Source: Neoarius graeffei (lineage: Eukaryota > Chordata > Actinopteri > Siluriformes > Ariidae). From it: 64,000 bases of DNA. The number at the start of each line of letters is the position of its first letter. The stretch's first letter is position 1. The position numbers were made by a program, and so were the translations under genes. The stretch lies in NCBI RefSeq assembly GCF_027579695.1, contig NC_083586.1, forward strand, positions 7,936,001 through 8,000,000, read 5' to 3'. Of the stretch, positions 41,929 to 54,409 are shown piece after piece. Under the pieces are notes generated by a model. It was not told where the DNA came from, made no database searches, and saw only the letters and a list, made by a program, of their open reading frames with translations.

Positions 41929-44696
41929 TCCACTTCTCTGGAGTCGCCCACGGTGAGCGGTGGCAGGCTGGTGTGGTCTTGCTTATAGCTCCACAGCTCA
42001 GCTGCCATGTGTTGGAGTTTACCCCAGTGAACGAGAGGGTCACCTCTCTGCGCCTTCGGGTTGGGGAGAGGGCTCTTGCTGTTGTTTGTGCCTACGGGCT
42101 GAATAGCAGTGTAGAGTATCCAGACTTCTTGGAGTCCCTGGGAGAGGTACTGAGAGGTGCTCAGACTGGGGACTCCATTGTGCTACTGGGGGACTTCAAC
42201 GCTCATGTGGGCGTCGACAGTGACACCTGGAGGGGCATGATTGGGAGGAACGGCCTCCCTGATCTGAACCCGAGTGGTCTTTTGGTATTGGACTTCTGTG
42301 CTAGTCATGGTTTGTCCATAATGAACACCATGTTCAAGCATAGGGGTGTCCATAAGTGCACATGGCACCAGGACACCTTAGGTCGGAGGTCGATGATAGA
42401 CTTTGTTGTCATTTCATCTGATCTCCAGACCTATGTCTTGGACACTCAGGTGAAGAGAAGAGCTGAGCTGTCAACTGATCACCACCTGGTGGTGAGTTGG
42501 ATCCGCTGGCGGAGGAGGAAGCCGGACAGACCTGGCAGGCCCAAACGTATGGTGAAGGTCTGCTGGGAACATCTGGCCGAGCACTCTGTCAGAGAGGTCT
42601 TTAACTCCCACCTCTGGGAGAGCTTCTCCCTGCTCCTGAGGGAGGCGGGGGACATTGAGTCTGAGTGGACCATGTTCTCTGCCTCCATTGTTGACGCGGC
42701 TGTTTGGAGCTGTGGCCGCAAGGTCTCCGGTGACTGTCGTGGTGGCAATCCCCAAACCTGGTGGTGGACACCGGAAGTAAGGGATGCCATCAAGCTGAAG
42801 AAGGAGTCCTATCGGGCCATGCTGGCTTCCGGGACGCCTGAGGCAGCAGATGGGTATCAGCAGGCCAAGCGTGCTGCAGCTCGGACAGTTGTGGAGGCAA
42901 AAAACTCAGAACTGGGAGGAGTTTGATGAGGCCATGGAGGAGGACTATCAGTCGGCCTTGAAGAAATTCTGGCAAACCATCTGGCGCCTCAGGAGGGGGA
43001 AGCAGTACTCTGCCAACACTGTTTACAGTGTGGGTGGGGAGCTGTTGACCTCAACTGGGGACATTGTCGGGTGGTGGAAGGAATACTTCGAGGATCTCCT
43101 CAATCCTACATCATGTCTTCCATTGAGGAAGCAGAAGCTGATGACTCAGAGGTGGACTTGTCCATTACCCAAGCCGAAGTCACTGAGGTGGTTTGCAAGC
43201 TCCTCTGTGGCAAGGCACCAGGGGTGGATGAGATCCGCCCTGAGTATCTCAAGTCTCTGGATGTTGTGGGGCTATTTTGGCTGACATGCCTCCGCAACAT
43301 CACGTGGTGGTTGGGGACAGTGCCTCTGGAGTGGCAGACCAGGGTGGTGGTCCCTCATTTCAAGAAAGGTGACCAGAGAATGTGCACCAATTCTAGGGGA
43401 ATCACACTTCTCAGCCTCCTTGGGAAGGTTTACTCCAGGGTACTGGAGAGGAGAATTCAGCCAATAGTTGAACCTCAGATCCAGAAGGAACAATGTAGCT
43501 TTCATCCTGGTCATAGAACACTGGACCAGCTCTATACCCTTCATAGGGTGCTTGAGGGTTCATGGGGGTTTGCCCAACCAGTCCACATGTGCTTTGTGGA
43601 TCTGGAGAAGGCATTCGACTGTGTCCCTCATGGTATCCTGTGGGGGGTGCTTCGGGAGTATGGGGTTCGGGGCTCTTTGCTAAGGGCTGTCCAGTCCCTG
43701 TATGAATGGAGCAGGAGTCTGGTTCGCATTGCCGGCAGTAAGTCAGACCTGTTCCCAGTGCATGTTGGACTCCGGCAGGGCTGCCCTTTGTCACTGGTTC
43801 TGTTCATAATTTTTATGGACAGAATTTCTAGGTGCAGCCAGGGGCCAGAGGGAGTCCTGTTTGGGAACCACAGGATTTCATCTCTGCTTTTTGTGGATGA
43901 TGTTGTCCTGTTGGCTTCTTCAAACCAGGACCTTAAAGCATGCACTGGGGTGGTTTGCAGTTGAGTGTGAAGTGGCTGGGATGAGAATCCGTACCTCCAA
44001 GTCCAAGGCCACGGTTCTTGACCGGAAAAGGGTGGCTTGCCCTCTCCAGATTGGTGGAGAAGTCCTGGCTCAAGTGGAGGAGTTTAAGTATCTCTGGATC
44101 TTGTTCACAAGTGAGGGAAGGATGGAGGATGAGATTGACAGGCAGATCGGTGCAGCCTCCACAGTGATGTGGTCACTTTACCAGTCCGTCGTGGTGAAGA
44201 AGGAGCTGAGCCAAAAGGCGAAGCTCTCAATTTACCAGTCGATCTACGTTCTGACTCTCTCACCTATGGTCATGAGCTCTGGGTAATGACCGAAAGAACA
44301 AGATCGAGGATACAAGCGGCCGAAATGAGTTTCCTTCACAGGGTGGCTGGGTGCTCCCTTAGAGATAGGGTGAGAAGCACAATAACTCGGGAGGAGCTCG
44401 GAGTAGAGCCGCTGCTCTTCCACATCAAGAGGAATCAGCTGAGGTGGCTCAGGCATCTTTTTTGGATGCCTCCTGGATGCCTCCCTGGGGAGGTGTTCCA
44501 GGCATGTCCCCCTGGGAGGAGGTCCCGGGAAGACCCAGGACATGCTGGAGGGACTAAGTCTCTCGGCTGGCCTGGGAATGCTTCGGCATTCTTCCCAAGG
44601 AGCTGGCCAAGGTGTCTGGGGAGAGGGAAGTTTGGGCTTCCATACTCAGACTGTTGCCTCCACGACCCGGCTCCGGATAAGCGGATGAATATGAGA
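41929..44696 (+). pseudogene. Rex3/RTE ORF: endonuclease and reverse transcriptase, frameshifted
   Basis: Endonuclease (41929-42926): [27 protein letters not shown] and [11 protein letters not shown] carry the D/N/H catalytic blocks. A shift near 42910 leads to [10 protein letters not shown] / [13 protein letters not shown], and another near 43100. RT (43071-43964): GKAPGVDEIRPEYLK, NSRGITLLSLLGK, CFVDLEKAFDCVPH, HVGLRQGCPLS and LLFVDDVVLLAS, with FVDD in place of the usual FADD. Further shifts at about 43950 and 44270 precede the C-terminal LRWLRHLFWMPPG region. RTE elements nick DNA and reverse transcribe in place. At least four frame changes make this copy inactive. The first ~50 codons of the open frame before 41929 are hAT DNA, not LINE. 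Confidence 0.85.
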
Positions 44697-44700
44697 TGAG
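41929..44700 (+). mobile_element. RTE-clade LINE (Rex3-like), 5'-truncated
   Basis: It encodes endonuclease, RT and a C-terminal segment in order on the plus strand, ending near GGATAAGCGGATGAATATGAGATGAGA, a short A/GATG-type tail. The hAT arm ends exactly where its sequence begins (TCTCCACTTCTCTGGAG). Confidence 0.85.
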
Positions 44701-45005
44701 ACATTTAGAATAAAACTCTGTTAACCCACTTTCCTCTTTCTGATCTGGTCGGGTTCCCCAAGGAACAGCCTGTTGCCAGAAGGATGAGGACACGATGAGT
44801 GCCCTGGAAGCCAGTGGACCACACCACACCATTCTAGAATGTGTGCCTGACTGGGGAGCATGAGGATGCTCATACCTGGGCTGCCAAAGGTGAGTCAAAT
44901 GCCACCTCTAACCCACTCTCTTGTGCATATAAGCAAGCGATGCGAGAAGGGAACTTCAGGCAGGAACAGAAACAGGACAAGTGCTTGAAGAACTGTTGGG
45001 GGTAG

Positions 45006-47790
45006 ATGCACATTGTGGAAGGCAGAGACCAGCAGCCATGGCAGCCCCTTCCCAGCTCCTACTTCCAGGCCTGCTATGGCCTCCTCTACCACCACATAGA
45101 GCAGTGGGGCCAGGCCGCAGACATGCTAGCAGTTCCCTGCTCCCATTCTCCTGGCGATGCATCTAGCTCACTCCCACCCTTTGGGAGGTCACCAAGCAAG
45201 CCTGGAGAAAATCTGAGACTGATTCCTTTGGTCAGAGATGAATACCAAGGTGAGGAAATTCTACCAACACTGCCCCTGATGTCAGCGTACTACTGCAAGG
45301 AAACCTGCACCTCCCCAGCTCATGCCTTCGAGAGAGTGGGTATGGATCTGGTGGGTCCCCTTCCCAAGTCTTCCTGGGACCGCACTCTTGTCATTGTGAA
45401 CTACACCACCTGATACCCTGTGGCAATCCCCCTTCAGAAGGCCACATCTGAAAATGCCAGGGAACTGGTTCTGCTGCTCTCCTGCATGGGGTTCCTGAAA
45501 TACCTCCTTACAGACCAAGGTATGCCCTTTGTATCCAAGCTACTAACAGATGTGTGTCAGTTGTTACAGGTCAAACAGATCCACACCAAGTCTGTCACCC
45601 CCAAACTCTCCACCAAGTATACTGCCCTCAAACCCAACTAGTTGAGAGGTTCAAGCACACCCTGAAGAGGATGCTGTGGTGAGTAGTAAATGAGGATGGC
45701 AGGAACTGAGACCTCCTTCTCTAGTACATATTGCTCACAATCTGGGAGAAACCACAAATTTCAAGAGGCTTCACAATGTTCAAGCTCCTGTTCAGGAGAA
45801 GGCCCTGGGGCCTCTTGGACATGGTGAAAGAGGCCTGGGAAGAGCAGCCTTCAACCTTCAGAACAATAATCAAGCACATGAAAGAAATGGAGAACTGCAC
45901 TGAGAAGGTGGACTCCATCATTCTCCAACATATGCTCACTGCACACACTAAACAGAGCTGCCTCTACAATCATTCTGTCCAGCTCCAGGAGTTCCAGTCC
46001 TGTGACCACATCCTATTGCTCATCCCTACCACCAACTGCAAGTTCTTCACACAGTAACAGTGCCCCTTTACCATCTCTGAGTGTGTCAACCCTGTCAACT
46101 ACTGCCTGCAACAGCTAGGTAAGAGGAAAATTACCAAAAATCTACCATGTCAATCTGCTAAAATGTTGGATACAGCCTCTACCACTGCTCTCAGCCCATG
46201 CTACTGTCTCCCCAGAACCTCCAGGGAGCACCCTGATCCAACAAAGCCAGGAACTCACCAGCTGGCAATTCAACAAATTGGGGGTGCTACTAGACTAGTT
46301 TGGGGATGTCTTTTCAGTGGAACCAGGTTGGACTGATCTAATCCTGCATGACATCAAAACTTATCACACCCCTATCATGTCCCAGAGGTCTATCAGAAGA
46401 AGAAAAAGAAGCCTTTATTTGTCACATGCACACTCAAGCATAGTGGAATTAGTCCTCTGCATTTAACCCATCTGAAGCAGTGAACACATGCATGGACACA
46501 CACACAAGTGAGCAATGAGCACACACACATACCTAGAGCAGTGGGCAGCTATCCTACAGCACACAGGGAGCAGTTGAGGGTTAGGTGCCTTACTCAAGGG
46601 CACTTCAGCCCAAGGCCACCCCATCATCATGAAATCAAGGAAGAACTGTCTCAAATGCTGTGGGATGCAATCACCAAGGAGTCCTCCAGACCTTAATCAA
46701 GCCTTATCATGGTGGTGTCCAAGCCTGACAGAAGTCTGAGACTTTGAAATGATTTCAGGAAGCTTGATGCTGTTTCAGACTTCAACAACTACCCCTTGCC
46801 CAGGGTGGATGACTTAGTTTACTGGCTTGGGAGGGCTTGCTTCGTTTCCACCCTCGACCTCATCAAGACTACTGGCAGGTGGCTCTGATGCCCCAAGCCT
46901 GGCTAAAGACTGCCTTTACCACCTCATCAGGCCACTGGTAGTACTCCCATTTGGCCTTCATGAGGTACCAGCAAGGTTCCAGTGCCTCATGGATATCATG
47001 CTGTACCCACACCAAGAGTTTGGAGCTGCCTACCTGGATGATGTCATCATCCACTCGTCCACCTGGGCTGATCACCTGCACCATCCCAAAGCTGTCCTGG
47101 GGCAGCTGAGGAAGGCTGGGCTTACTGCCAACTTTTGGAAGTGTCATCTGGGACTGACTGAGGCACAGTACTGGGTTATCGCATCAGCCAGGGGCTGTTC
47201 AAACCACAGGTGAAGAAGATCAAGGCCATCCAGAACTACCTCCCCACCACCAAGACCTATCACCAAGCAACAGGTACATGCCTTCTTGGGGCTGGTAGGA
47301 TATTACCACAGATTCATGCCTAACTTCTCCTCTATAGCCTCTTTTCTCTCTCATCTGACCAGGAAAGGAGAGACAAAGTAAAATGGACCAGCAAAACAGA
47401 GCATGCATTTAAGGCCCTGAAAAAAGCCCCTCACCACTGCCCCTGTCCTCTGAACCCTGGATTTTGACCTAAGATTCATTGTCCAGCATCCCATGCTGTA
47501 CATCAGCCACAAATTGTCCCTCACAGAGAATTATGCAGCTGTGGAGAGAGAAACTTTGGCCATCAAGTGGGTGATCATGGAGCTCAGGTACTATCTGTCT
47601 GGTCATCACTTACCATGCCCCACTTCAGTGGATGACCAAAGACAGCAACGCTCATGTTACTTGCTGGTTTCTGTCCCTCCAAGACTTCTCTTTCCAGTTC
47701 CAACACAGAAATGGGACCCAGTATCAGAATACCAATGACCTCTCCAGGCACTACAGCCTCTGGGCTGAGCTTTATAGGACAGTAGGCTTG
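45006..47790 (+). pseudogene. Gypsy polyprotein remnant: integrase, RT, RNase H
   Basis: Readable blocks in plus-strand order: FERVGMDLVGPLPKS (first integrase aspartate), LTDQGMPFVSKL (second) and LLFRRRPWGLLDMVKE. Then IYHVNLLKCW, the linker that follows Gypsy integrases, VFSVEPGWTDL and VVSKPDRSLRL-NDFRKLD. RT follows with FVSTLDL, LPFGLHEVPARFQCLMD and YLDDVIIHS (YLDD active site), then LGYRISQGL-type. RNase H ends with ENYAAVERETLAIKW and ELRYYLSG. Stops and shifts occur about every 100-300 bp, so nothing is translatable as a whole. In most Gypsy elements integrase is last. Here it precedes RT, as in Gmr1 of cod. Confidence 0.75.
46393..46625. mobile_element. SINE-like repeat inserted in the Gypsy remnant
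   Basis: Begins with an AGAAGAAG tract and CCTTTATTTGTCACATGCAC, then TTTAACCCATCTGAAGCAG and GCAGTTGAGGGTTAGGTGCC. A fragment of the same repeat is at 13490-13610. It separates the linker after integrase from the RT. Confidence 0.7.
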
Positions 47791-48139
47791 GAGCTAAGGG
47801 GGAGATGTGATGGAGTTAACCGCTGCCCAAGTAGCACATCACTCCTCACTCCACTGCTCCTGTGATGCTGAAAAAAACAACAGCAATTCAGCACTGCTGT
47901 TTTGGACTGCCAAAAGTAGCATGGTCAGAGGGTGGGGCCTGCTGATTACCCATGACTGGAGCAGCTTAAGCAGCAACTCAATCTTGAGTAGCCAGGAGAG
48001 TATAAAGAGATGCTGCCACAAACAGAGATGAGTTGGGTGTTTTCAGGGTATGTCAACTGATTCTTTCATACTCTCCCTGTGTAGGCCACTTTGCTGATGA
48101 TGACAAAGAGGATGACAGAGAAATCAGCTCTCTCATACT

Positions 48140-48664
48140 CATTTTCCACCAAATCAGTTCCAGGGCTGGTTCGGGGCCAGTGCTGGTGCTGGTTCACAAC
48201 TCGTTCAACTTGCGAGCCAGCTGAGAACCAGTTTGCTTTTCCATAGCTCGGGGTGCTAAGGGGAGCCACATCATTATGTCACTGTATACATCAGTTACGT
48301 TGCTGCGTTTGCATAAACCTTGGTGCGAACATCGAAGCAACAACAACACAGAGAAGAAGAAGAAGCAGCAACAACAACAACAATAATGGTTGACTGCTGC
48401 TTTACTGCATCCATGATATCTCATTGCTTATTTAAAAATGGCGACCTTTCATGGTCTTGCTATTGTTGTTAGTCTTAACAACTCCGCCCCCCACCCCCGC
48501 TGATGTAAGCGGTTCTTTCCTCTGGCCCAGCAAAGAGCTGGTGCTAGCCTGGAACCGTTTTTTCTGGCCCCAGAGCCAGTTCTTTGTCAGTGGAAACAGA
48601 AAACCCGGTTCCAAACTAAGCACTGGCCCCAAACCAGCCCTGGAACTGATTTGGTGGAAAAGGG
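48140..48664. mobile_element. MITE with ~45-bp inverted ends
   Basis: The left end TTTTCCACCAAATCAGTTCC and right end GGAACTGATTTGGTGGAAAA are reverse complements, extended inward by GGGCTGGTTCGGGGCCAGTGCT with one change. The interior is non-coding with a GAA/CAA tract near 48350. The superfamily is not determined, and no clear TSD was found. Confidence 0.8.
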
Positions 48665-50230
48665 GCATCACTGGCAACTGGCCCTGTTCTCGGTTCCAGC
48701 GGTACCTCCATGAGAGACCCAAATACAGCCAGCCCCAACCTGCAACCCAGCACTAGGCCAGCTCTGGTCCTCCAACACCTACAACTACTGCACTTTTCTC
48801 ACCCCTCAAACTTCCCCTGCCCTCCATCAAAATTAAAAGATCCCTAGGTTTGTGTGTCTGTGTTCCATGCTGCAGCTGTGAGTGCCATAATATGAAGACA
48901 CCATCAGGTAAGATATCAGCATTTAATTAAACATAAATAAAATTGTCAACAGGCTAAGCTATAAAAACACAACAGCTAAAAAAAAAAAGAAAAAAAGTTT
49001 TTCCGATAATGAAAATACCACTGGCTTATGACAGGGCTGCTAATCACATTTTATTTATCAGTATGAGCCCAATTTAATTAAATGTAACCCATTATGACCT
49101 GAGGCACCTTAAAACACACTATGAATTGAAACATTGTTTGAAACAACCAGAAATCTGAGGGATTTCTGAAAAACTTGACAGAATTGGCAATGTTCACTTA
49201 AACCTTTATTTTTCAGCCTCTGTAGCAGATAGAAACATGGGGGGGGGGCACTCAGTAGAGTGCATACGTCTGCAAAGCTGCATATTCAGATTTGCATCAA
49301 AATCTAATGAATTATTATTTGGCCTATGGCTCACCTATTTTCAAACTCCTTGTCTTCATGAGGCTGTTTGTTTCATTATGTTTTGCAAACTCTGGGGCTT
49401 TCCAGGAACAGATATATTTATAGATCATGTAGCACTTTAGTTGCATATACATATTTAGGTGACTTCTGATGGCAACTGGTTGCACCAGAACAAATATCAC
49501 ACTGGGGTTTCGCAGGAATACTTCGCAGGAATACTATCATTTTTAGATGTTTTATTTGTAAATAATTTGCAAACTATATTGATTCCTCCCTCCAACGCAT
49601 GCACACACACACACGTCATGTAGATCCATGACTTGTAATCTCTGTTGGCCAGGTGTAGGCCAAGTGTAGGTCAGAAGAAGGTCCAATACATACTGCATCA
49701 AATAAATTTGATTGAAAAGAAAACTTTTATTTATTGCCAGTGCTTCTGAGAAAATTAGCCAAACCGTGCCACACTTAAATTTCTTAAACTCAAGACAGCT
49801 TGTGCTTGAAGAACTGTTTGTGTTGACCAACCCACCATCTCCTTAGCTCCAGCCTCACCTTTAACTACTTTAGATTTAGGAAGTATGCAGTGACCAGTAT
49901 GCCCATTGGTCACTGAAACTACTGCAACTGAAAGTACTGGTCAGTTCCAGGTTGCAACACTACAAAATATAGAAAGGTTTAATGGGATGAAGAGTTTAGT
50001 TGTAAGAATTAAGAATTAAAATGAACCAATATGCATTTACTGATACAACATGAACGTAACACAGGGACCCCCACTGTTGCTCCTTGCCCTGTCATGTTTT
50101 TTCATCTGCAATAGTTTAGACAAACACTGGCTAGCTCAATTTGGCAAGCAAACCCTGCTCCTGGTCCTAATCACACAATAGTTTAATTCATGTTAGCTAG
50201 CAACTTGAGTCTAGGTATAAATACAACCCG
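48665..50230. other. Non-coding DNA, no gene
   Basis: The first ~230 bp may be the remainder of the Gypsy LTR. The rest is AT-rich unique sequence, with a short (CA)n at about 49602-49613. Confidence 0.5.
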
Positions 50231-50231
50231 T

Positions 50232-50385
50232 CCATCCATCCATCCATTATCTGTAACCGCTTATCCTGTGCAGGGTCATAGGCAAGCTGGAGCCAGCTCC
50301 AGCTTATCCAGTCATATCCCAGCTGACTATGGGTGAGAGGCAGGGTACACCCTGGACAAGTCGGCAGGTCATCACAGGGCTCTAA
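50232..50385 (-). mobile_element. SINE 3' fragment
   Basis: (CATC)n, then the 3' body of the main SINE family (GGCAAGCTGGAGCC, CAGCTGACTATGGG, CCTGGACAAGTCGGCAGGTC). It stops at GGGCTCTAAA. Diverged, and truncated at its 5' end. Confidence 0.85.
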
Positions 50386-50578
50386 AATACAACATTTAGT
50401 TTAAAATTAGCTAGCTTGTAGTGAACCTACTTCTGATTTTAATTAGCTATTATATAATTTAGGCCCATGGTAGACAGCTTGCTAGCAAACATGCTTCTGT
50501 TTTTTAATTACATCTAACATGAGCATAACAATTTTAGTAAGAAATATGATTGTTAGGCTGCATTAGTAAGCTTCATAG

Positions 50579-51650
50579 TTTAGAATTTTCTATATTTCTG
50601 CATAAATATGACCTAAAACATCATCATATGTTCACACAAGTCCTAAAAGTAGATAAAGAGATCCCAGTCAAACAAAGGAGACAAAAATATTACCCTTGGT
50701 CATTTATTTATTGAGGAAAATGATCCAATATTGCATATCTGTGAGTGGCAAATGTATGTGAACCTCTAGGATTAGCAGTTAATTTGAAGGTGAAATTAGA
50801 GTCAGGTGTTTACAATCAATGGGATGACAATCAGGTGTGAGTGGGCACCCTGTTTTATTTAAAGATCAAGGATCATCAAAGTCTGATCTTCACAACATGT
50901 TTGTGGAAGTGTATCATGGCGTGAACAAAGGAGATTTCTGAGGACCTCAGAAAAAGCGTTGTTGATGCCCATCAGGCTGGAAAAGGTTACAAAACCATTG
51001 CTAAAGAGTTTGGACTCCACCAATCCACAATCAGACAGATTGTGTACAAATGGAGGAAATTCAAGACCATTGTTACCCTCCCCAGAAGTGGTCAACCAAC
51101 AAAGATCACTCCATGAGCAAGGCGTGTAATAGTTGGTGAGGTCACAAACTAACTTCTAAGCAACTCTCACATTGGCTAATGTTAATGTTCACGAGTCCAC
51201 CATCAGGAGAACACTGACCTACAATGGTGTGCATGGCAGGGTTGCAAGGAGAAAGCCACTGCTCTCCAAAAAGAACATTCTGCTCATCTGCAGTTTGCTA
51301 AAGATCATGTGGACAAGCCAGAAGGCTATTGGAAAAATGTTTTGTGGACAGATGAGACCATAATAGAACTTTTTGGTTTAAATGAGAAGCGTTATGTTTG
51401 GAGAAAAGAAAAGACTGCATTCCAGCATAAGAACCTTATCCCATCTGTGAAACATGGTGGTGGTAGTATCATGGTTTGGGCCTGTTTTGCTGCATCTGGG
51501 CCAGCATGGCTTGCCATCATTGATGGAACAATGAAATTCTGAATTATCCCAGTGAATTCTAAAGGAAAATGTCAGGACATCTGTCCATGAACTGAATCTC
51601 AAGAGAAGGTGGGTCATGCAGCCAGACAATGACCCTAAGCACACTGGCAA
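50579..51650 (+). mobile_element. Tc1-like transposon copy 3, left part, with broken transposase
   Basis: The common Tc1 family, lacking the first ~30 bp of the TIR. The transposase starts at ATGGC near 50917 and is broken at least three times. It has a TGA soon after the start region, a stop replacing an Arg codon at about 51113, a deletion around 51147-51165, and a one-base loss near 51279. VHESTIRRTL, WTDETIIELFGLNEK and SVKHGGGSIMVW are readable. The sequence departs from Tc1 after CCCTAAGCACAC at 51650. Confidence 0.9.
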
Positions 51651-52517
51651 TTACTAACACTGACTTCCAGGTCAAGTGGACATTGATGCAGCTTGCTGCC
51701 GCCACTCACCGTTAAAAATTAACTCTTTTTTTTAATTGTTTTCGGCCAAATGGACTGTGTAACTCCGTACAAGGGAGATTTATTCATTCATTCCCTACCC
51801 TTGGATAATCGTCTATTCTGCTGTCACTCCTGCATGTTTGTGGGCTAAAAGTAGCCTAACTGTTTGACACACCACCCGGGTTGACACTCCATTTGCTTGG
51901 CTCACCACAATGTGGGCGAGCAAGATCAAATCAAATCAAGTTTATTTGTACAGCGCTTTTAACAATAAACATTGTCGCAAAGCAGCTTTACAGAATTTGA
52001 ACGACTTAAAACATGAGCTAATTTTATCCCTAATCTATCCCCAATGAGCAAGCCTGTACAAGATGTACATCTGATCTGCACTTGCCTGGATTTTCCTGTC
52101 ACTCTTCCATCAATCTACAGCAGGTCTACTCCAATACATCACTGCTGAACTCCTCTGGCTTCGCTGTCACCTGTCTGAGCCTCCGCCAGCAGCGCTGTAT
52201 CTGGACCCAGACATCGCTCTACTGCCTCGCCTGAGATACACCCATTGTGGTTCTCGCCAGAAGTTTCATCTCGACAACTTTACAGCAATTAAATCCTTCT
52301 GGTCTACCACTCGTCGCCCTCCCAGAAACACCAGCCGGGTTGTTAACCACAGCGCATTAGCTAGCCTAGCTAGGTCAGCTAATGCTACTGCCAAACATGA
52401 CAACACCACTGTCAACTTTGGTCTTCTTAACATCTGCTCACTTACGAGCAAGGGACACCTCATTCAAGATCTCCTCTCTGACCATAAGTTTGACTTTCTC
52501 TGCCTAACTGAAACACA
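51651..52517 (+). mobile_element. Second L2-like LINE, 5' part with endonuclease start
   Basis: From about 52060 the sequence resembles an L2-type ORF2 leader. At about 52340-52515 it encodes VNHSALASLARSANATAK and NFGLLNICSLTSKG, ending LCLTET, the beginning of an APE endonuclease. It stops abruptly at 52517. The later part of the same LINE type resumes at about 55690. A solo LINE tail (51926-52057) is inserted in it. Confidence 0.65.
51926..52057 (-). mobile_element. Solo L2-type LINE 3' tail
   Basis: Nearly identical to 5994-6120, including ATCAAATCAAATCAAG and TTACAGAATTTGAACGACTT. It is a severely 5'-truncated insertion. Confidence 0.85.
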
Positions 52518-53000
52518 AGGCCGGATTAACTATATGGGCCTGCGGCACAGTGCCCAGGGGCACTAACCACTCACAGCCAGTGGGGGGGGGGGGGCACCAC
52601 ATGACAGAAACTTTAAAAATATTTTTTGTGAATGTTTGTACACTTAAAATGGTTATACACTTGACATTGTTAAATAGTCATATATAATTCATTATGAACA
52701 CTAATGTTATAAGAACAGCAACAATAGTCATAATTCTGATTTCTGCGCAAGAGTGGCCTATGTGACCATTAACCCCCCTTGCCTCAACCTGTCAGTTGAG
52801 CCAGTCCACCTACGGTGAAATGTATCATTTTTTTAAAAACTGAAATGAAAAATGGACAGACATCAATTGAGTGGTTGTGCAAAGAGAAAATTAAAAAAGA
52901 GAAAGACTCCAGGCATGTAGCTGCAATTAAAAATGTTCCAGTGTTAGATCGTTTTTTTTTATAAAAACATCGACAACTGCTGTCACTACCAGGGCTGCAA
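52518..53000 (+). mobile_element. hAT-like fragment, left end
   Basis: Begins AAGGCCGGATTAACTATATG and GCACAGTGCCCAGGGGCAC, a terminus-like sequence. It later encodes a lysine-rich stretch (MKNGQTSIEWLCKEK, AIKNVPVLDRFF) like the N-terminus of some hAT transposases. It is truncated where Tc1 sequence begins. The family call is tentative. Confidence 0.45.
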
Positions 53001-53516
53001 GACAACAACCCTAAGCACACAAGTCGTTCTACCAAAGAATGGTTAAAGAAGAATAAAGTTAATGTTTTGGAATGGCCAAGTCAAAGTCCTGACCTTAATC
53101 CAATCAAAATGTTGTGGAAGGACCTGAAGTGAGCAGTTCATGTGAGGAAACCCACCAACATCCCAGAGTTGAAGCTGTTCTGTATGGAGGAATGGGCTAA
53201 AATTCCTCCAAGCCGGTGTGCAGGACTGATCAACAGTTACCGGAAACGTTTAGTTGCAGTTATTGCTGCACAAGGGGGTCACACCAGATACTGAAAGCAA
53301 AGGTTCACATACTTTTGCCCCTCACAGATATGTAATATTAGATCATTTTCCTCAATAAATAAATGACCAAGTATAACATTTTTGTCTCATTTGTTTAACC
53401 GGGTTCTCTTTATCTACTTTTAGGACTTGTGTGAAAATCTGATGATGTTTTAGGTCATATTTATGCAGAAATGTAGAAAATTCTAAAGGGTTCACAAACT
53501 TTCAAGCACCACTGTA
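53001..53516 (+). mobile_element. Tc1-like transposon, right part
   Basis: The common Tc1 family from CCCTAAGCACACAAGTCG to the right TIR end CAAGCACCACTG, with TA at 53515-53516. It encodes the last ~95 transposase residues ([25 protein letters not shown]). The catalytic glutamate codon reads AAA (lysine), and a TGA replaces an arginine codon at about 53129. Confidence 0.9.
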
Positions 53517-54409
53517 CGTCACGCTGGGCGGGAGCACCAACGTTACTTCCTCTCTGAAGGCATAAATAATGGAACAACGCTTCCGTCTTCCTCTTTTCCG
53601 TCCCGAACTTCAAGCTGTCTGGACGCAGGGAGGCTGCTCACCCGAGCAAACCAGAAAAAGACCTCTTTCTTGCAAGATCCATGATTTAGCGCAATTTCTT
53701 TCTTACCCTTGGCCAAGGTAGACTCCAGAGTCGCGCGATCTTTAACTCAATCAAGTTACAACTGGTTTTATTCATATTAGAAGTGACATCACGACTGCCG
53801 CCCAAAAGCAGTTTATTTCAAAGTTAAGAGAGTGGCTGGACCCTTTTTTAACAAAGCGCTGTGCACCTTGTTCTACAAAGATTTCCTTCCCACGAGCTAC
53901 GAAGCGTCGGACCAAGAATTCTTTGTTTTTCTACAGAAGTCTCTACAGGCTCCTGTGAACTCAGCCTCTCCAAGAAATTCCCTGTGCTTCACAGAGATCT
54001 CCACAACGGTGAAAACTCAAAGTCTTGGGACATCTTCTCATAATCTCGTGTAGAAGAGGGATACGGAAGTAAGACTGGCATTTTTGGGCATAATAAAAAA
54101 AACCTAGTCTTAGGAATTAGCTTTTATTGAAGTCATGTGAATTTAAACTCAGGAACGGTTTAATTGTTTACACTGTAAACACGCAGCGTGTTGAATTGAT
54201 TATTACTTTGTTTTAATCTCTCAGTTGTTTTAATAGATAGGCTGTGCATGCTTCTCTTTATTCCTCACTAACACTTTAATTTCTTTATCACACATTTTGA
54301 CCTTATCAAGGTTTCAGTGGATTCAGTACTGTTATAAGCTAGTGAAATTAGCCTACAGCTAATTTCTTTTGTCCCATTAGCATCCAAAGCTAAGTGTATT
54401 GTCTTAGAA
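53517..54409 (+). promoter_or_regulatory. LTR-like segment with CRE, GC-box and TATA-like motifs
   Basis: Just after the Tc1 end come TACGTCA (CRE-like, 53515-53521), GGGCGGG (53526-53532) and GCATAAATA (53560-53568). A GC-richer leader-like stretch follows. An AATAAA lies downstream near 55319, beyond a SINE and a minisatellite. The arrangement resembles an LTR promoter, but no second LTR, primer-binding site or coding region was found. It could also be some other promoter. Confidence 0.35.

Larger units (their letters stand above)
44701..48130 (+). mobile_element. Ty3/Gypsy retrotransposon remnant, Gmr1-like gene order
   Basis: Heavily mutated internal region with integrase coding at about 45290-45640 lying upstream of reverse transcriptase (about 46640-47210) and RNase H (about 47490-47720). 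A purine tract AAGGGGGAGA at about 47798-47807 precedes TGTGATGG, a plausible 3' LTR start. A SINE-like repeat interrupts the link region (46393-46625). The LTR extent is uncertain because a MITE follows at 48140. Confidence 0.75.

Noticed and set aside
48451..48756. 101-codon frame
   Set aside because: Lies across the right arm of a MITE and unrelated flank, with no protein similarity recognised.
51608..53030. Reading the two Tc1 pieces as one element with a simple insertion and target duplication
   Set aside because: The ~25-bp overlap at CCCTAAGCACAC differs at several positions between the pieces, so two separate fragments or a more complex history are equally possible.
53832..54053. 73-codon frame in the LTR-like segment
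   Set aside because: No recognisable motif, and an overlapping frame of similar length exists, as expected by chance.
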